NCBI RefSeq assembly: GCF_009766085.1
Contig: NZ_LMUF01000062.1
Coordinates: forward strand, 45,404-109,403
Length of the DNA: 64,000 nt
From: Burkholderia sp. S171
GTDB taxonomy: Bacteria > Pseudomonadota > Gammaproteobacteria > Burkholderiales > Burkholderiaceae
Direction: 5' to 3'
Shown: piece after piece, positions 1-7,625 of the stretch
Layout of the letters: each line of letters opens with the position of its first letter
Numbering within the stretch: the stretch's first letter is position 1
The notes under the pieces: generated by a model
Told to the model about the DNA's origin: nothing
Databases searched by the model: none
Seen by the model: the letters and a program-made list of their open reading frames with translations, nothing else
Made by a program: the position numbers and the translations under genes

Positions 1-2
1 AC

Positions 3-1010
3 TTTGTCGCGTTTGCTTTCGGCGTACTGGTCTGGGGACGCGCATGCGACCGGATCGGCCGCAAGCTGGCGATGTTGGGTGGCTTGTTCGTCTATGCAAT
101 GGCCTGTTGTGCCGCGTTTGCCGTCACCACGTTCGATGGTTTGCTGGTATCTCAGGCCGCTGCTGCTTTCGGCGCGGCCGTCGGCTCGGTTGTTACGCAG
201 ACGGTGCTCAGGGACCGCTACGCAGGGGCAGAGCTAGCCAGAATTTTCTCGATGGCGGGCATGGTGCTCGCCGCCAGTCCCGCCATCGGGCTGTTCGCGG
301 GCGCCGCGCTGGTGCGCAGCTTCGGCTACGAAGGTGTGGTGGCCGCTCTATTCGTACTCTCGTGCGTGCTGATTGTCTGGACCGTGGCCGCGCTGCCCGA
401 AACTCGCCCGCCGCGTCGTATGACCGAGCCGCTTTCCGCAACGTTAAACCTGATGCTTCGGGATCCGCTCATCTGGCGTGCCGCCCTGCTGGTTGCTGTA
501 TTCAATGTCGCGCTTTATAGCTATTACGATCTCGGCCCATTCGTTTTCCAGCGACTCCATCTTGGCACCGAGATGTACGGGTACAGCGGAGCCTTGCTGG
601 CGCTAGGCTCAGCGCTGGGTGCGTGGATCAATCGGCACAGGCTCAAGGCAGGCAGTCAGGCCGAAAGCATGCTGCGAATGGCAAGCGTATTGATGCTGGG
701 AAGCGCGCTTGGCGTCGCTACCTTGCAGGACAGCCCGTGGTTCCTCGCACCAATGCTGCTAGTTGTAGTGGCGTTCGGTGTCGCCATCCCCAATGTGCTC
801 GGCCATGCGCTTGTCGCCTACAAAGACAGGCTGGGCTCCGCGGGCGCGCTGTTCGGATTGATGTACTACCTGATGATCGGCGCGGGAATGATGGTGACCG
901 CGTCGACTCAAGCGCTTGGGGGAACGCTAATCGTGTGCGGCGTGATCGCGACGATGTTGTGCCTGTTTCGGTTAATGCAGGAGGGTAGGTCACGACAACG
1001 TAATGTATAA
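3..1010 (+). CDS. MFS drug-efflux transporter, Bcr/CflA-like, 5' end outside window
   Basis: The reading frame is open from base 3, so the gene begins before the window. About 335 residues are visible. The first residues hold the MFS loop 2-3 motif (GRACDRIGRK, residues 12-21 of the fragment), so only about the first 65-70 residues with TM1-2 are missing. About ten hydrophobic helices follow, with a polar central loop near PETRPPRRM. The overall pattern and the length after motif A fit the Bcr/CflA proton-drug antiporter group of the inner membrane; the substrate cannot be told. The frame ends at TAA 1008-1010. An internal ATG at 72 would cut off motif A and is not the true start. Confidence 0.8.
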   Translation, partial: FVAFAFGVLVWGRACDRIGRKLAMLGGLFVYAMACCAAFAVTTFDGLLVSQAAAAFGAAVGSVVTQTVLRDRYAGAELARIFSMAGMVLAASPAIGLFAGAALVRSFGYEGVVAALFVLSCVLIVWTVAALPETRPPRRMTEPLSATLNLMLRDPLIWRAALLVAVFNVALYSYYDLGPFVFQRLHLGTEMYGYSGALLALGSALGAWINRHRLKAGSQAESMLRMASVLMLGSALGVATLQDSPWFLAPMLLVVVAFGVAIPNVLGHALVAYKDRLGSAGALFGLMYYLMIGAGMMVTASTQALGGTLIVCGVIATMLCLFRLMQEGRSRQRNV

Positions 1011-1316
1011 GGTGCGGTTGAATCACATCCATAAAAATACACAATGCGGTACCGCGCGGCTTCAGGCAGAAATCCGACGAACGGTGGCACGGCAGATATC
1101 CACGCATCGATACGGTCATCTGACAGCCTAGGGCCGCTTCGCTAGTGTTAGTAGCCGCTCGAATGTCCCAGACACGACGCGAACGAATGCCGTTTCCAGG
1201 TGGCCGCGAAGGCGCGCCCCGATCGATTCATTCGCGCGTGGTTGAATACGCTGTCACGCGATTTCCAAACAGGACCCCACGACAGAATCGCAACCGGGCA
1301 TTAGCCGGCTGATGAG
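1011..1316. other. Intergenic, no supported gene
   Basis: Short overlapping frames exist on both strands, but none has a ribosome site, a recognisable motif or consistent composition. It separates the efflux gene from the IS6-family remnant and may hold decayed IS sequence that I could not identify. Confidence 0.4.
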
Positions 1317-1430
1317 TCAAGCCGATTGACTTAGCTTGTGGCGAAGGTACCAGCGCACACACAGAACAATGATCTCCCGATCAAAATGCTGACCTGCGAA
1401 CACCCCCGCCAGAACTTTCCCCTTGCCCAT
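1317..1430 (-). pseudogene. IS6-family transposase, N-terminal remnant
   Basis: The minus strand reads from ATG 1430 for 37 residues and contains GQHFDREIIVLCVRWYLRHK (residues 12-31). This matches the very conserved start of IS6/IS26-family DDE transposases, where hFd-eIIl-cVRWYl-y-LSyRDL precedes the helix-turn-helix. The frame then leaves the family consensus (LSQSA instead of LSYRDL) and stops, so the roughly 200 catalytic residues with the DDE triad are absent. An IS6-like terminal repeat lies 47 bases upstream of the start, where the family carries it. The remnant cannot transpose by itself. Confidence 0.65.
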
Positions 1431-1476
1431 CACCAGCCACCAGATTGATTGGATCGCCACCTTAGCCAATCCAATG

Positions 1477-1494
1477 CCTATTTGCAGCAGAACC
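1477..1494 (-). repeat. IS6-family terminal inverted repeat (outer end)
   Basis: Read on the minus strand this is GGTTCTGCTGCAAATAGG. It matches the IS6-family terminal repeat type GGTTCTGTTGCAAA at 13 of the first 14 bases. It sits just outside the transposase N-terminal remnant in the right orientation. The partner repeat was not found because the transposase body is deleted. The last six bases of this repeat on the plus strand (AGAACC, 1489-1494) are also the proposed IBS1 of the intron that follows. Confidence 0.6.
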
Positions 1495-1864
1495 GTGCGA
1501 CAAGTGTCGCCGTCCGCCAAGCGTTAATCGGCAATCAGTATGGATGGCAAAGTTCTTTCTTGTCTTGTCATACATTCGATGACCAATGTGTCGGTGATCG
1601 AAGCTGTGACCTGTTTTACGGCAGTTGCCTATCTGGACATGCGCGATGGGTAACAGTCGGGTGTGAAGCTCCGGGGACGATGTACTTCTCGAAAGAATAC
1701 TCACCTCGGCGACGAGGAAGGAGTCGACACTGCCAGCCGCCGTGCGGTGTGAAGGCTAGGCAAGTTCCGCATGCACAACGTAAAGTGAACTGCAGTTTGA
1801 ATTCTCGTAATGCAAGATGAGCCAAAGCTGCCGTCAGGCTCAAACCAAAAGGTGAATGGCTGGT

Positions 1865-1887
1865 TACGCTCCTGGTTCTTGAGCGTA
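1865..1887 (+). other. Candidate EBS1 hairpin of the group II intron
   Basis: TACGCTC (1865-1871) pairs perfectly with GAGCGTA (1881-1887), leaving the loop CTGGTTCTT. GGTTCT (1874-1879) in the loop is complementary to AGAACC (1489-1494), the six bases just before the proposed intron start. In group II introns EBS1 is presented in exactly such a domain I terminal loop. Confidence 0.45.
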
Positions 1888-2323
1888 CGCCGTCGAAGCG
1901 CCATCGGGAAAGAGGCAGGTGCTAAACGGATAGGCGCGCGCAACTGGCGGGTCGGCAAGGAAGAGAACGTGGTAAGCCCGATTCTTCGCCTTGATTTCGG
2001 TTCATCGCAATCAAGGCAGGCAACCCGTGAGGGGCGCTGTGAGGAAGCGGGTATGAGAATGCGGAAAAAGCGAAGGGCGGCTGATAATAGGCCGCATAGG
2101 GGTTCAAAATTTGCCGCAATCTGAAAAGATGCAGACTTTCGCGTGGTGCAATTGTTGTGGGCCTACATTCGAGATTCGACGAAGGGCAGCTTGTGAGTGG
2201 CCGGTCTGACTACGGGTCAGCGCCCTTCGCCTCGGTAATGAGGCGAATCAACGATGTGACGTTTGCGAAGGGCTTGCGCTGCAATGGCAAGACCGGCGTC
2301 AACAAGACGCTAATGCTGTGTGC

Positions 2324-2396
2324 GAGTCGTGTGCGGGGAAAGCTCGCATGCACGGTTCTTCGGGGGCCGCGTTTCCGAGAAGAACCGTGGCTACCC
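2324..2396 (+). ncRNA. Group II intron domains V and VI
   Basis: Domain V: GAGTCGTG (2324-2331) pairs with CACGGTTC (2351-2358), then TGCGGG (2332-2337) pairs with CTCGCA plus one wobble (2343-2348), a GAAAG loop (2338-2342), and a two-base bulge TG (2349-2350). This is the standard layout of a lower stem, a two-base bulge and a GNRA-like cap, with GTG/CAC replacing the common GTA/TAC as a compensatory change. The catalytic triad is AGT rather than the usual AGC. Three linker bases (TTC) lead into domain VI, where GGG (2362-2364) pairs with CCC (2394-2396) and GGCC with GGCT-type partners, leaving A2393 bulged as the branch point. Confidence 0.78.
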
Positions 2397-2423
2397 TCTC
2401 ATCGCGCGCTCTGCCGCGCGGGA

Positions 2424-2446
2424 CTGGCAAAAGGCATCCTTGCCAG
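2424..2446 (+). repeat. Hairpin beyond the intron 3' end
   Basis: CTGGCAA (2424-2430) and TTGCCAG (2440-2446) form a perfect 7-bp inverted repeat with a 9-base loop. No T-run follows, so it is not a standard terminator for the plus strand. Its role is unknown. Confidence 0.4.
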
Positions 2447-2548
2447 CGTCCAAGTCCGCATCGTCGCGCGCTTTCTGTGTTCGCATGCCTTGAAGTGGCA
2501 ATGTCAAGTTGTCGATCTGTTCGCTTATAGTCCGGCCTCGACAGGCCG

Positions 2549-2947
2549 TCAGTAAGCCCACCATCCGGGGCCCCACATGCCCCAGTTCCACGCGGCGTTT
2601 TCATTCATCTCCGCATTCATGCGCTCCTGGTTGATGAAGTTTTGTCGAATCTGTTCGCGCTTGTAGTTGTCCCACGCATTTTCGTCGCCGATATACAGGC
2701 AGCCACACGCATACGGGTCTGCGTATAGAAAGACGACTTTCCCGTCCTTGACCTTCTGAACGACACGATTCGGCGGTAGCGTCTGCAACTGCAAACGTTG
2801 TTGATCGGTCGTCACAGGGACTATGTGGAAGCCCGCCGCCGCCAAAAGGTCATTACGCTCGTTGGCTCGTTCGACAGGACTCGCACATCCGGCAATCAGA
2901 ACGCTCGCACTCATTGCAATCAGAACAGTGGTCCATCTGAGTTTCAT
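2549..2947 (-). CDS. Small lipoprotein of unknown function
   Basis: A 132-residue protein. The N-terminus is a lipoprotein signal with lipobox LIAGC ending near residue 20, so the mature protein should be lipid-anchored in the envelope. The middle has a PPNRVVQ...GKVVFLYADP core with a CGCLYIG segment, and the C-terminus is rich in Asn, Trp and Gly (NWGMWGPGWW). Three consecutive ATGs occur (2953, 2950, 2947). The last is chosen because GAGGA lies 8 bases before it, whereas it touches the first. Proteins with this YADPYAC-type core are common uncharacterised lipoproteins of Burkholderiales. The neighbours are other small exported stress-type proteins. Confidence 0.7.
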   Translation of the reverse strand: MKLRWTTVLIAMSASVLIAGCASPVERANERNDLLAAAGFHIVPVTTDQQRLQLQTLPPNRVVQKVKDGKVVFLYADPYACGCLYIGDENAWDNYKREQIRQNFINQERMNAEMNENAAWNWGMWGPGWWAY

Positions 2948-3165
2948 CATCATCTTCCTCTTCGAGGATTCCTTAATATAAAAAAAACGGTGCGAAAAAT
3001 TCTCATTGAAGATCAGGCTGCAATTACGGGCTTCGACGGGTGCCGTGCACAGGCGCAATTAAGCGCTTCACTACGAACGCCGGCCGCGCACACTTGGCGA
3101 AAAATAGAAAGTGGTGACCCAGGCTCTCACGCGGATCGCGCGCATTGCGGCTCCGGTGAGAGTCA

Positions 3166-3492
3166 TCACGAATGCTCGAATAGCGAAATTTTCTTTGCCT
3201 TGATCATGGATCTGACTTTCGACATGAACGAAGCACTAGGATCTTTAGTACATGCTTCGGCGACAGTCTCTCCGACCGGCTGAGCCGTATCGATCACCAT
3301 GCTGTCCGTTTCCTTGACGCCGAGCTTATCGACACCGGCAACCCAGTAAACCAGGGCAGGTCGATACTGTTCATCGACCGCGACATAGTCGGCGCAGCTC
3401 ATTTTCGCCGGACTCATTTTCTTCGCCTGTGCGCTAGCTGCCTGAGCCGCGGCCAAGCAGATAACAATCACCAAGATTTTGGTAGATTTCAT
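3166..3492 (-). CDS. HdeA-like periplasmic acid-stress chaperone
   Basis: A 108-residue protein with a cleavable signal peptide (ILVIVICLAAAQAASAQA, residues 5-22). The mature part carries MSCADYVAVDEQYRPALVYW, which matches the HdeA/HdeB pattern of a first Cys in (T/S)C-(D/E)(D/E)-(F/Y) followed by a predicted helix ending in VYW. A second Cys lies at EACTKDP, giving the single disulfide typical of the family. HdeA proteins bind acid-unfolded periplasmic proteins. The start at 3492 is taken because the signal peptide begins there; longer in-frame starts add an atypical leader. Family assignment is by motif; acid protection in this organism is inferred. Confidence 0.7.
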   Translation of the reverse strand: MKSTKILVIVICLAAAQAASAQAKKMSPAKMSCADYVAVDEQYRPALVYWVAGVDKLGVKETDSMVIDTAQPVGETVAEACTKDPSASFMSKVRSMIKAKKISLFEHS

Positions 3493-3799
3493 AAAACATC
3501 CCATGACGTGAATAGGTGCCGATGCGTCGCAACCGCTAAATTTATAGACCCGGGCAACCCGCAATGTGCATGCCATCCGGTACCTCTGCGCATCTTAAAA
3601 GCGCAGAGTTAGCCCAGTGTTAACAGCCGAAAATCGATTGGAACGGGGCTCCTGCCGCCTCGGGGTTCGCATCGACCACGTTCCGGTTATATGGTCGGAT
3701 GGCCGCTCTTATAATAGCCGCATCGAAATCGGGTGCTCGTGCCGCGTGGACCGACCTTACTTCGCCGGATCCGCCGCGCGCCCACTGAGCGGGCGGTCA

Positions 3800-4300
3800 T
3801 CAGCTCACGCGAGCATGAATCGCCCGCGGCTGAGAGGTGCGCTCTTTCCTCGTTTGCTCCGACGCCGTTGCGATCAGCACTAACCGCCCCGTGCAACGCG
3901 CCACGGCGTCGCTAGTCCGCTGCCTCCAGAAGCACCAGCTCGATTCCTGCCCCGCACCGATCACGACCATGTCGACGTCGAGTTCGTCCGCCGCACTGGC
4001 GATTGCGCGGCCGATACTCACGTGTTGCAGCGGCAAGATAAGGGTTTGCGCCGGCGTGTCGAGCGCGGCGCGTTCGATTACGTCCTTGCAGTGCTGTTCG
4101 ACTGCATGCGCATGCTGGTCGATCGCGACGAGCAGGTCGCCGCAGCCATGTTCTCCCGCAGCCAGCGCCCACCACGGCATTGAATCCACCACATGCAACA
4201 AGGTAAGCTGCGCGCCATTTTCACGCGCGCGGGCGATGCCCGCCGACAACGCTCCTGCGCTCAGATCTGGGCCAACTGCAACAAGTACGTGCTTGACCAT
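3800..4300 (-). CDS. Universal stress protein, UspA family
   Basis: About 166 residues with the UspA fold pattern: VKHVLVAVGPDLSAGAL at the N-terminus, LTLLHVVD for strand 2, and DVDMVVIGAG for strand 4. The usual ATP-binding signature G-x2-G-x9-G(S/T) is not preserved: after VVIGAG comes QESSWCFWRQRTSD, so nucleotide binding is doubtful. The start at 4300 is preferred because GAAGG lies 8 bases upstream and the family begins at this Met; an ATG at 4315 is possible. It lies among small stress and envelope genes. Usp proteins are cytoplasmic and are usually induced by starvation, low oxygen or stress. Confidence 0.75.
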   Translation of the reverse strand: MVKHVLVAVGPDLSAGALSAGIARARENGAQLTLLHVVDSMPWWALAAGEHGCGDLLVAIDQHAHAVEQHCKDVIERAALDTPAQTLILPLQHVSIGRAIASAADELDVDMVVIGAGQESSWCFWRQRTSDAVARCTGRLVLIATASEQTRKERTSQPRAIHARVS

Positions 4301-4444
4301 TTCGGGTGCCTTCATCAATCAGTTGTGTGTTGCCTGCATGATCGGCTGCGAAACTTAGCGGTGAATGAGCGCGACTGGTCCTGTCGCATCCCCGGATGCG
4401 ACGCACGCATGACGTCGACTATCATCGAGTCAAGGAGGGTCCAC

Positions 4445-4573
4445 ATGAATAAGCCGCCAAGGTCTCTGGCACTCGCGGTCGCGTTGACGTGCGCCGCACC
4501 AGCAACCGACGCTCACGCACGAACCGTAAGCTATCCGTATGAAGTGATGTGCGTGGCGCCGCCCGCTATGTAG
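4445..4573 (+). CDS. Small secreted peptide, 42 aa
   Basis: The start is preceded by a near-perfect Shine-Dalgarno (AAGGAGG, 6 bases before ATG 4445). The product has a classic signal peptide: positive N-terminus MNKPPRSL, hydrophobic core ALAVALTCAAPA, and a plausible cleavage after DAHA. It leaves a mature peptide of about 17 residues (RTVSYPYEVMCVAPPAM) with one Cys. The strong ribosome site and signal argue it is translated. No family is recognised. It could be the stub of a longer exported protein that gained a stop, since sequence after the TAG does not continue any obvious domain. Confidence 0.5.
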   Translation: MNKPPRSLALAVALTCAAPATDAHARTVSYPYEVMCVAPPAM

Positions 4574-4704
4574 TCGATCTCTGCGGATGATCACGACACG
4601 TGTGACGTATCAATACCCGGTCGCAATGGCCCGTGCGGTCAATTCATTTGCGCGTTATTGATGTAATGTAATTGCAGCGGCGACAGGCGTATGAGAAAAC
4701 GACC

Positions 4705-5379
4705 TCAAGCCTTGCTCGAACCGCCCAGCATGACGGTCCAGCCAAGGCCGCGTACATTGTGGACAACCGAGGGACCGAACTTCTTGCGCACCGAATGAAT
4801 CAGCACATCGATCGCATTGCTCTCCACTTCCTTACCCCAGCCATATAGGCGGTCTTCCAACTGAGCGCGAGAGAAGATCGCGCCGGGGCGTTCGAGAAGC
4901 GCCAGCATCAACGCGAATTCGCGCGCCGATAGCACCGACGTCACGCCGTTACAGCACAGCGTGCGCTTGTCGAGATCGAGATTCAGGGAATCATCGCCGA
5001 GGCGCGACACCGCATAGCCCGCCTTACGCCGCAATACCGCGCGAATGCGGGCAAGCAGTTCGGGAACGTCGAAGGGTTTGAGGATGTAATCGTCGGCGCC
5101 GACGTCGAGGCCCTGCACTCGCGCATCCAGATCGTCGCGCGCGGTCAGGATCAGCACCGGCACCTTGTTGCCGGCCGCTCGCGAGGTTTTCAGCAAGTCA
5201 ATCCCGCCCATGCCCGGCAAGCCGAGATCCAACAGCACGACCGTGTATTCGGCGGCCGCGATCGCCGCGCTGCCGGCGTTTCCGTCACGCACCCAATCGA
5301 CGCTGTAGTCCGCGTCCTGCAACGCACGCAGCAGACTTTGTCCGATCTGCAGGTCGTCTTCAACCAGTAGAACTCGCAT
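4705..5379 (-). CDS. OmpR/PhoB-family response regulator
   Basis: A 224-residue two-domain regulator. The receiver (residues 1-115) has the acidic pocket E7-D8-D9, phospho-acceptor D51 in LLDLGLPG and K101 in LKPFD. The C-terminal winged helix (about 125-220) has the RTLCCNGVTSVLSAREFALM start and the EVESNAIDVLIHSVRKKFG recognition helix typical of OmpR/QseB proteins. The start at 5379 gives the conserved MRVLLVEDD; upstream in-frame codons add an unrelated arm. Its likely partner kinase lies upstream on the same strand (5673-6995), but a terminator at 5576-5599 separates them, so this gene probably uses its own promoter in 5380-5570. Target genes are unknown. Confidence 0.9.
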   Translation of the reverse strand: MRVLLVEDDLQIGQSLLRALQDADYSVDWVRDGNAGSAAIAAAEYTVVLLDLGLPGMGGIDLLKTSRAAGNKVPVLILTARDDLDARVQGLDVGADDYILKPFDVPELLARIRAVLRRKAGYAVSRLGDDSLNLDLDKRTLCCNGVTSVLSAREFALMLALLERPGAIFSRAQLEDRLYGWGKEVESNAIDVLIHSVRKKFGPSVVHNVRGLGWTVMLGGSSKA

Positions 5380-5567
5380 GATGTCGTTTCCACAGTAACG
5401 TTTGGTGTCGTTGGCCGCCGCGCGAGGAACAGAAATTGGATTTCGATTCCAAGCCGAGCCCGCCAGTGCAGCCGCTGCGCGGGCACGGGTCATTTCGCAT
5501 CATAACTGACGCGTGCCTGTGGCAGGCACCGCGCACATGGCGCACGCAATCCTGAGAGCAAAACACA

Positions 5568-5599
5568 ATAAAAAAGGCCGACCGCTCGTACGGTTGGCC
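5568..5599 (-). terminator. Rho-independent terminator after the kinase gene
   Basis: On the minus strand GGCCAACCG, a 6-base loop and CGGTCGGCC form a 9-bp stem followed directly by TTTTTTATT. It lies 74 bases past the kinase stop and about 190 bases before the regulator start. Confidence 0.75.
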
Positions 5600-5672
5600 A
5601 AAGGATTCTGGCTTACGCCGAAAGCCAACGATCTCAGGTTACACGCGGCGAATTAGAAGCGAGTTACTTCGT

Positions 5673-6995
5673 TCACGAGTCGGAAGATGCCGACGGAAAT
5701 GCGATCGACGCGACAATTCCCGACTGCCCGTCACGGCGATTATGAAGACTCGCCACGCCGCCATATTTACTCGCGATCGCATCGACGATGGACAGTCCGA
5801 GGCCGCTCCCCTCGATTTGCGTATTCGCTCGAAAGAAGCGGTTGAACACCCGGGGCAGCAGCTCCTCCGCAATCCCGGGCCCCGTGTCGGTCACGTCTAT
5901 CCAGACCATGTCCTCGCGCACCTGCACGCTCAGATCGACTTTGCCGCCATCCTGGGTGTAGCGGACCGCGTTGCTGACCAGATTGCGCACCGCCATGCCA
6001 ACATCGGCTTCGATCGCGTGCACGAACGCGCTGGCCATTTCGTCAGCGCCAATATCGATGCCACGCGCCATTGCGGTCGGCAATATTTCGGCTACTGCGT
6101 TGACGACCACGGCGGGCACGTCCACCCGCGTCAGCATATCCGCTTGCAATGTCGCATCGGCACGCGCAAGCCTGAGCAGTTGCGTGATCAGACCACCACT
6201 GCGTGTGATGCCGCCGCGTAGTTCGCGAAAGCGCTCCTGATTGCTGGGTGCGATATGCGGCTGCAAATTGTCCGCCTGCAGTTGAAGCGCGGTGAGCGGC
6301 GTGCGCAGTTCGTGCGCGGCGTCGGAAATAAACTTTCGTTCCGACTCGATGGAGTGTGCGAGCCGATCGATCATCAAATTGATCGAGTCGATGAAGGGAC
6401 GTATTTCGATCGGCACGCCCGACGTCGACAATCGTTGAAAATGACTGACATCGATTTCCAGCACTTGCGCACCCAAACGATTCAACTTGCGCAACGAGCG
6501 GCGCACGACAAGCAGCACGGCAATCCACACCAGCGGCACGAGCACGATCATGGGCCAAAGCGTATTGACTGCACGCGCTTGCGCAAGCTCGCGCCGCACC
6601 GCTGAGCGTTGTGCGACCTGAATCACCATCGACGGCTCACGCAGCGTGTAGATGCGCCACGCGTCGCCGTCAACGGCTGTGGTCACGAACCCCGCTGGCG
6701 CGTCACGCGGCAGCGCCAGGGACGGTTCAGTCGACCGGTAAGGCGTGGCCTGATCGTCCTTCCAGATCGTAATGACAATGTCGCGTTCCGGTTGCGAGCC
6801 ACGCGCGGGAATGGTGGGCAGCGAATCTGCGAAAGCACCGCGCATGCGGCCGGCGACCTGTTCAAGCCGAAGGTCGAGCAACGCGCTCATGCCCGCTTTA
6901 GACAGCTGATACGAACTGACGCCCTGCACCACGCCGACGACGCTTGCTAGCACGCAAAGCGCGAGGACAAGCTGATTTCTTAGAGACTTGAGCAT
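5673..6995 (-). CDS. QseC-like sensor histidine kinase
   Basis: A 440-residue inner-membrane kinase. TM1 is about residues 8-25, a periplasmic sensor of roughly 115 residues follows, and TM2 is 146-165. After a HAMP-like linker comes the dimerisation helix with the phospho-acceptor H228 in DAAHELRTPL. The ATPase domain has the N-box (N342), DTGPG (370-374) and GSGLGLS (397-403), so all catalytic boxes are intact. The start at 6995 (MLKSLRNQL) sits just before TM1; longer frames add an implausible leader. The order kinase first, then regulator, reverses the usual qseB-qseC order, and the two are separated by a terminator. Ligand unknown. Confidence 0.88.
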   Translation of the reverse strand: MLKSLRNQLVLALCVLASVVGVVQGVSSYQLSKAGMSALLDLRLEQVAGRMRGAFADSLPTIPARGSQPERDIVITIWKDDQATPYRSTEPSLALPRDAPAGFVTTAVDGDAWRIYTLREPSMVIQVAQRSAVRRELAQARAVNTLWPMIVLVPLVWIAVLLVVRRSLRKLNRLGAQVLEIDVSHFQRLSTSGVPIEIRPFIDSINLMIDRLAHSIESERKFISDAAHELRTPLTALQLQADNLQPHIAPSNQERFRELRGGITRSGGLITQLLRLARADATLQADMLTRVDVPAVVVNAVAEILPTAMARGIDIGADEMASAFVHAIEADVGMAVRNLVSNAVRYTQDGGKVDLSVQVREDMVWIDVTDTGPGIAEELLPRVFNRFFRANTQIEGSGLGLSIVDAIASKYGGVASLHNRRDGQSGIVASIAFPSASSDS

Positions 6996-7325
6996 AGAGA
7001 CGCAGAAGAAGTGTTTCGTCCAATGGTTGATTCGTGGACGCCGGGACACTCAATGCAACGCAAGAGACGGGTGAGACGGGCTCTTTTTGTGAAGTGATTC
7101 TACACCCCGCGACCAGGCGCTTTCTGGCGTTGAAACCACGGCAAAGGCACACAACCTTTGCTGCGCGCCCACCGTTTGCAACGAGCGATAGACCTGCTCT
7201 GATTTAGCGATCGCTCAGTGCTCGCTATAGAACGACCTCATGCCGACGTCGTACAGCGAATGAATCCCGGTCCCGCTTTGCGATGCGCCGTCGGCGACAC
7301 CACGATAACCGGCGGATGCGTCGCC

Positions 7326-7510
7326 TTACCGGTCGACGATTGCTTCGGGAACCTGAATTCCCGCGGCGTCATCCGTGTTGTGGCCGAACTGTTCGAGCGG
7401 CGCGAGTTCGGCCTGCACCTGCGCGCGTCACCGCATCACACCGCGAACGAACACGCAAGACAAACAGCAGCGGCAATGGTTATGGTCATGGTTTAGATCA
7501 GCGATGTCAT
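7326..7510 (-). pseudogene. DUF4148-type small exported protein, broken
   Basis: On the minus strand GGAGGG lies 8 bases before ATG 7510, which starts MTSLI, then an in-frame TAA. The same frame resumes as a signal-peptide-like TMTITIAAAVCLACSFAV and then meets TGA. After a +1 shift the sequence reads AVTRA, and after another shift QVQAELAPLEQFGHN, which together match the DUF4148 start (signal peptide, then LTRAQVRAELVQLEQAGYN). The intact family is about 80-110 residues and very common in Burkholderia. At least two nonsense changes and two shifts show this copy is dead. The plus-strand frame across it is a shadow. Confidence 0.55.
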
Positions 7511-7625
7511 GACATTTCCCTCCAGTCGTGTTTTCTGGTCATTCGATGAGTCGGGTGTTCTCTGCCATGGATTTCACTGTAAGGAATAAAAATTAGCGAA
7601 GAATGAGCGGCCGTCTGGACGTGAG

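Larger units (their letters stand above)
1495..2402 (+). mobile_element. Putative ORF-less group II intron
   Basis: The element begins with GTGCGAC (group II introns start GUGYG) immediately after the IS6 terminal repeat, and the 3' end is placed at the AT of base 2402 (introns end AY). A clear domain V hairpin is at 2324-2358, a 3-base linker follows, and a domain VI hairpin with a bulged A is at 2362-2396. At 1865-1887 a 7-bp stem carries a loop with GGTTCT, complementary to the six bases AGAACC before the proposed 5' splice site, as EBS1-IBS1 pairing requires. No reverse-transcriptase or maturase frame is present; open frames here are short and lack family motifs. The 908-base length suits an ORF-less intron that needs a maturase in trans. 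The 5' boundary and domains I-IV are inference; domains V and VI are directly visible. Confidence 0.6.

Noticed and set aside
1449..2124. Two plus-strand ORFs (123 and 104 aa) across the intron region
   Set aside because: They lack ribosome sites and protein-family motifs, and overlap the structured sequence that reads as intron RNA.
5576..5599. Palindrome between the kinase and regulator read as an operator
   Set aside because: It is followed by a T-run on the minus strand, so a terminator explains it better.
7218..7496. 92-aa plus-strand ORF
   Set aside because: It lies antisense to the DUF4148 pseudogene, whose signal peptide and core are recognisable on the minus strand.
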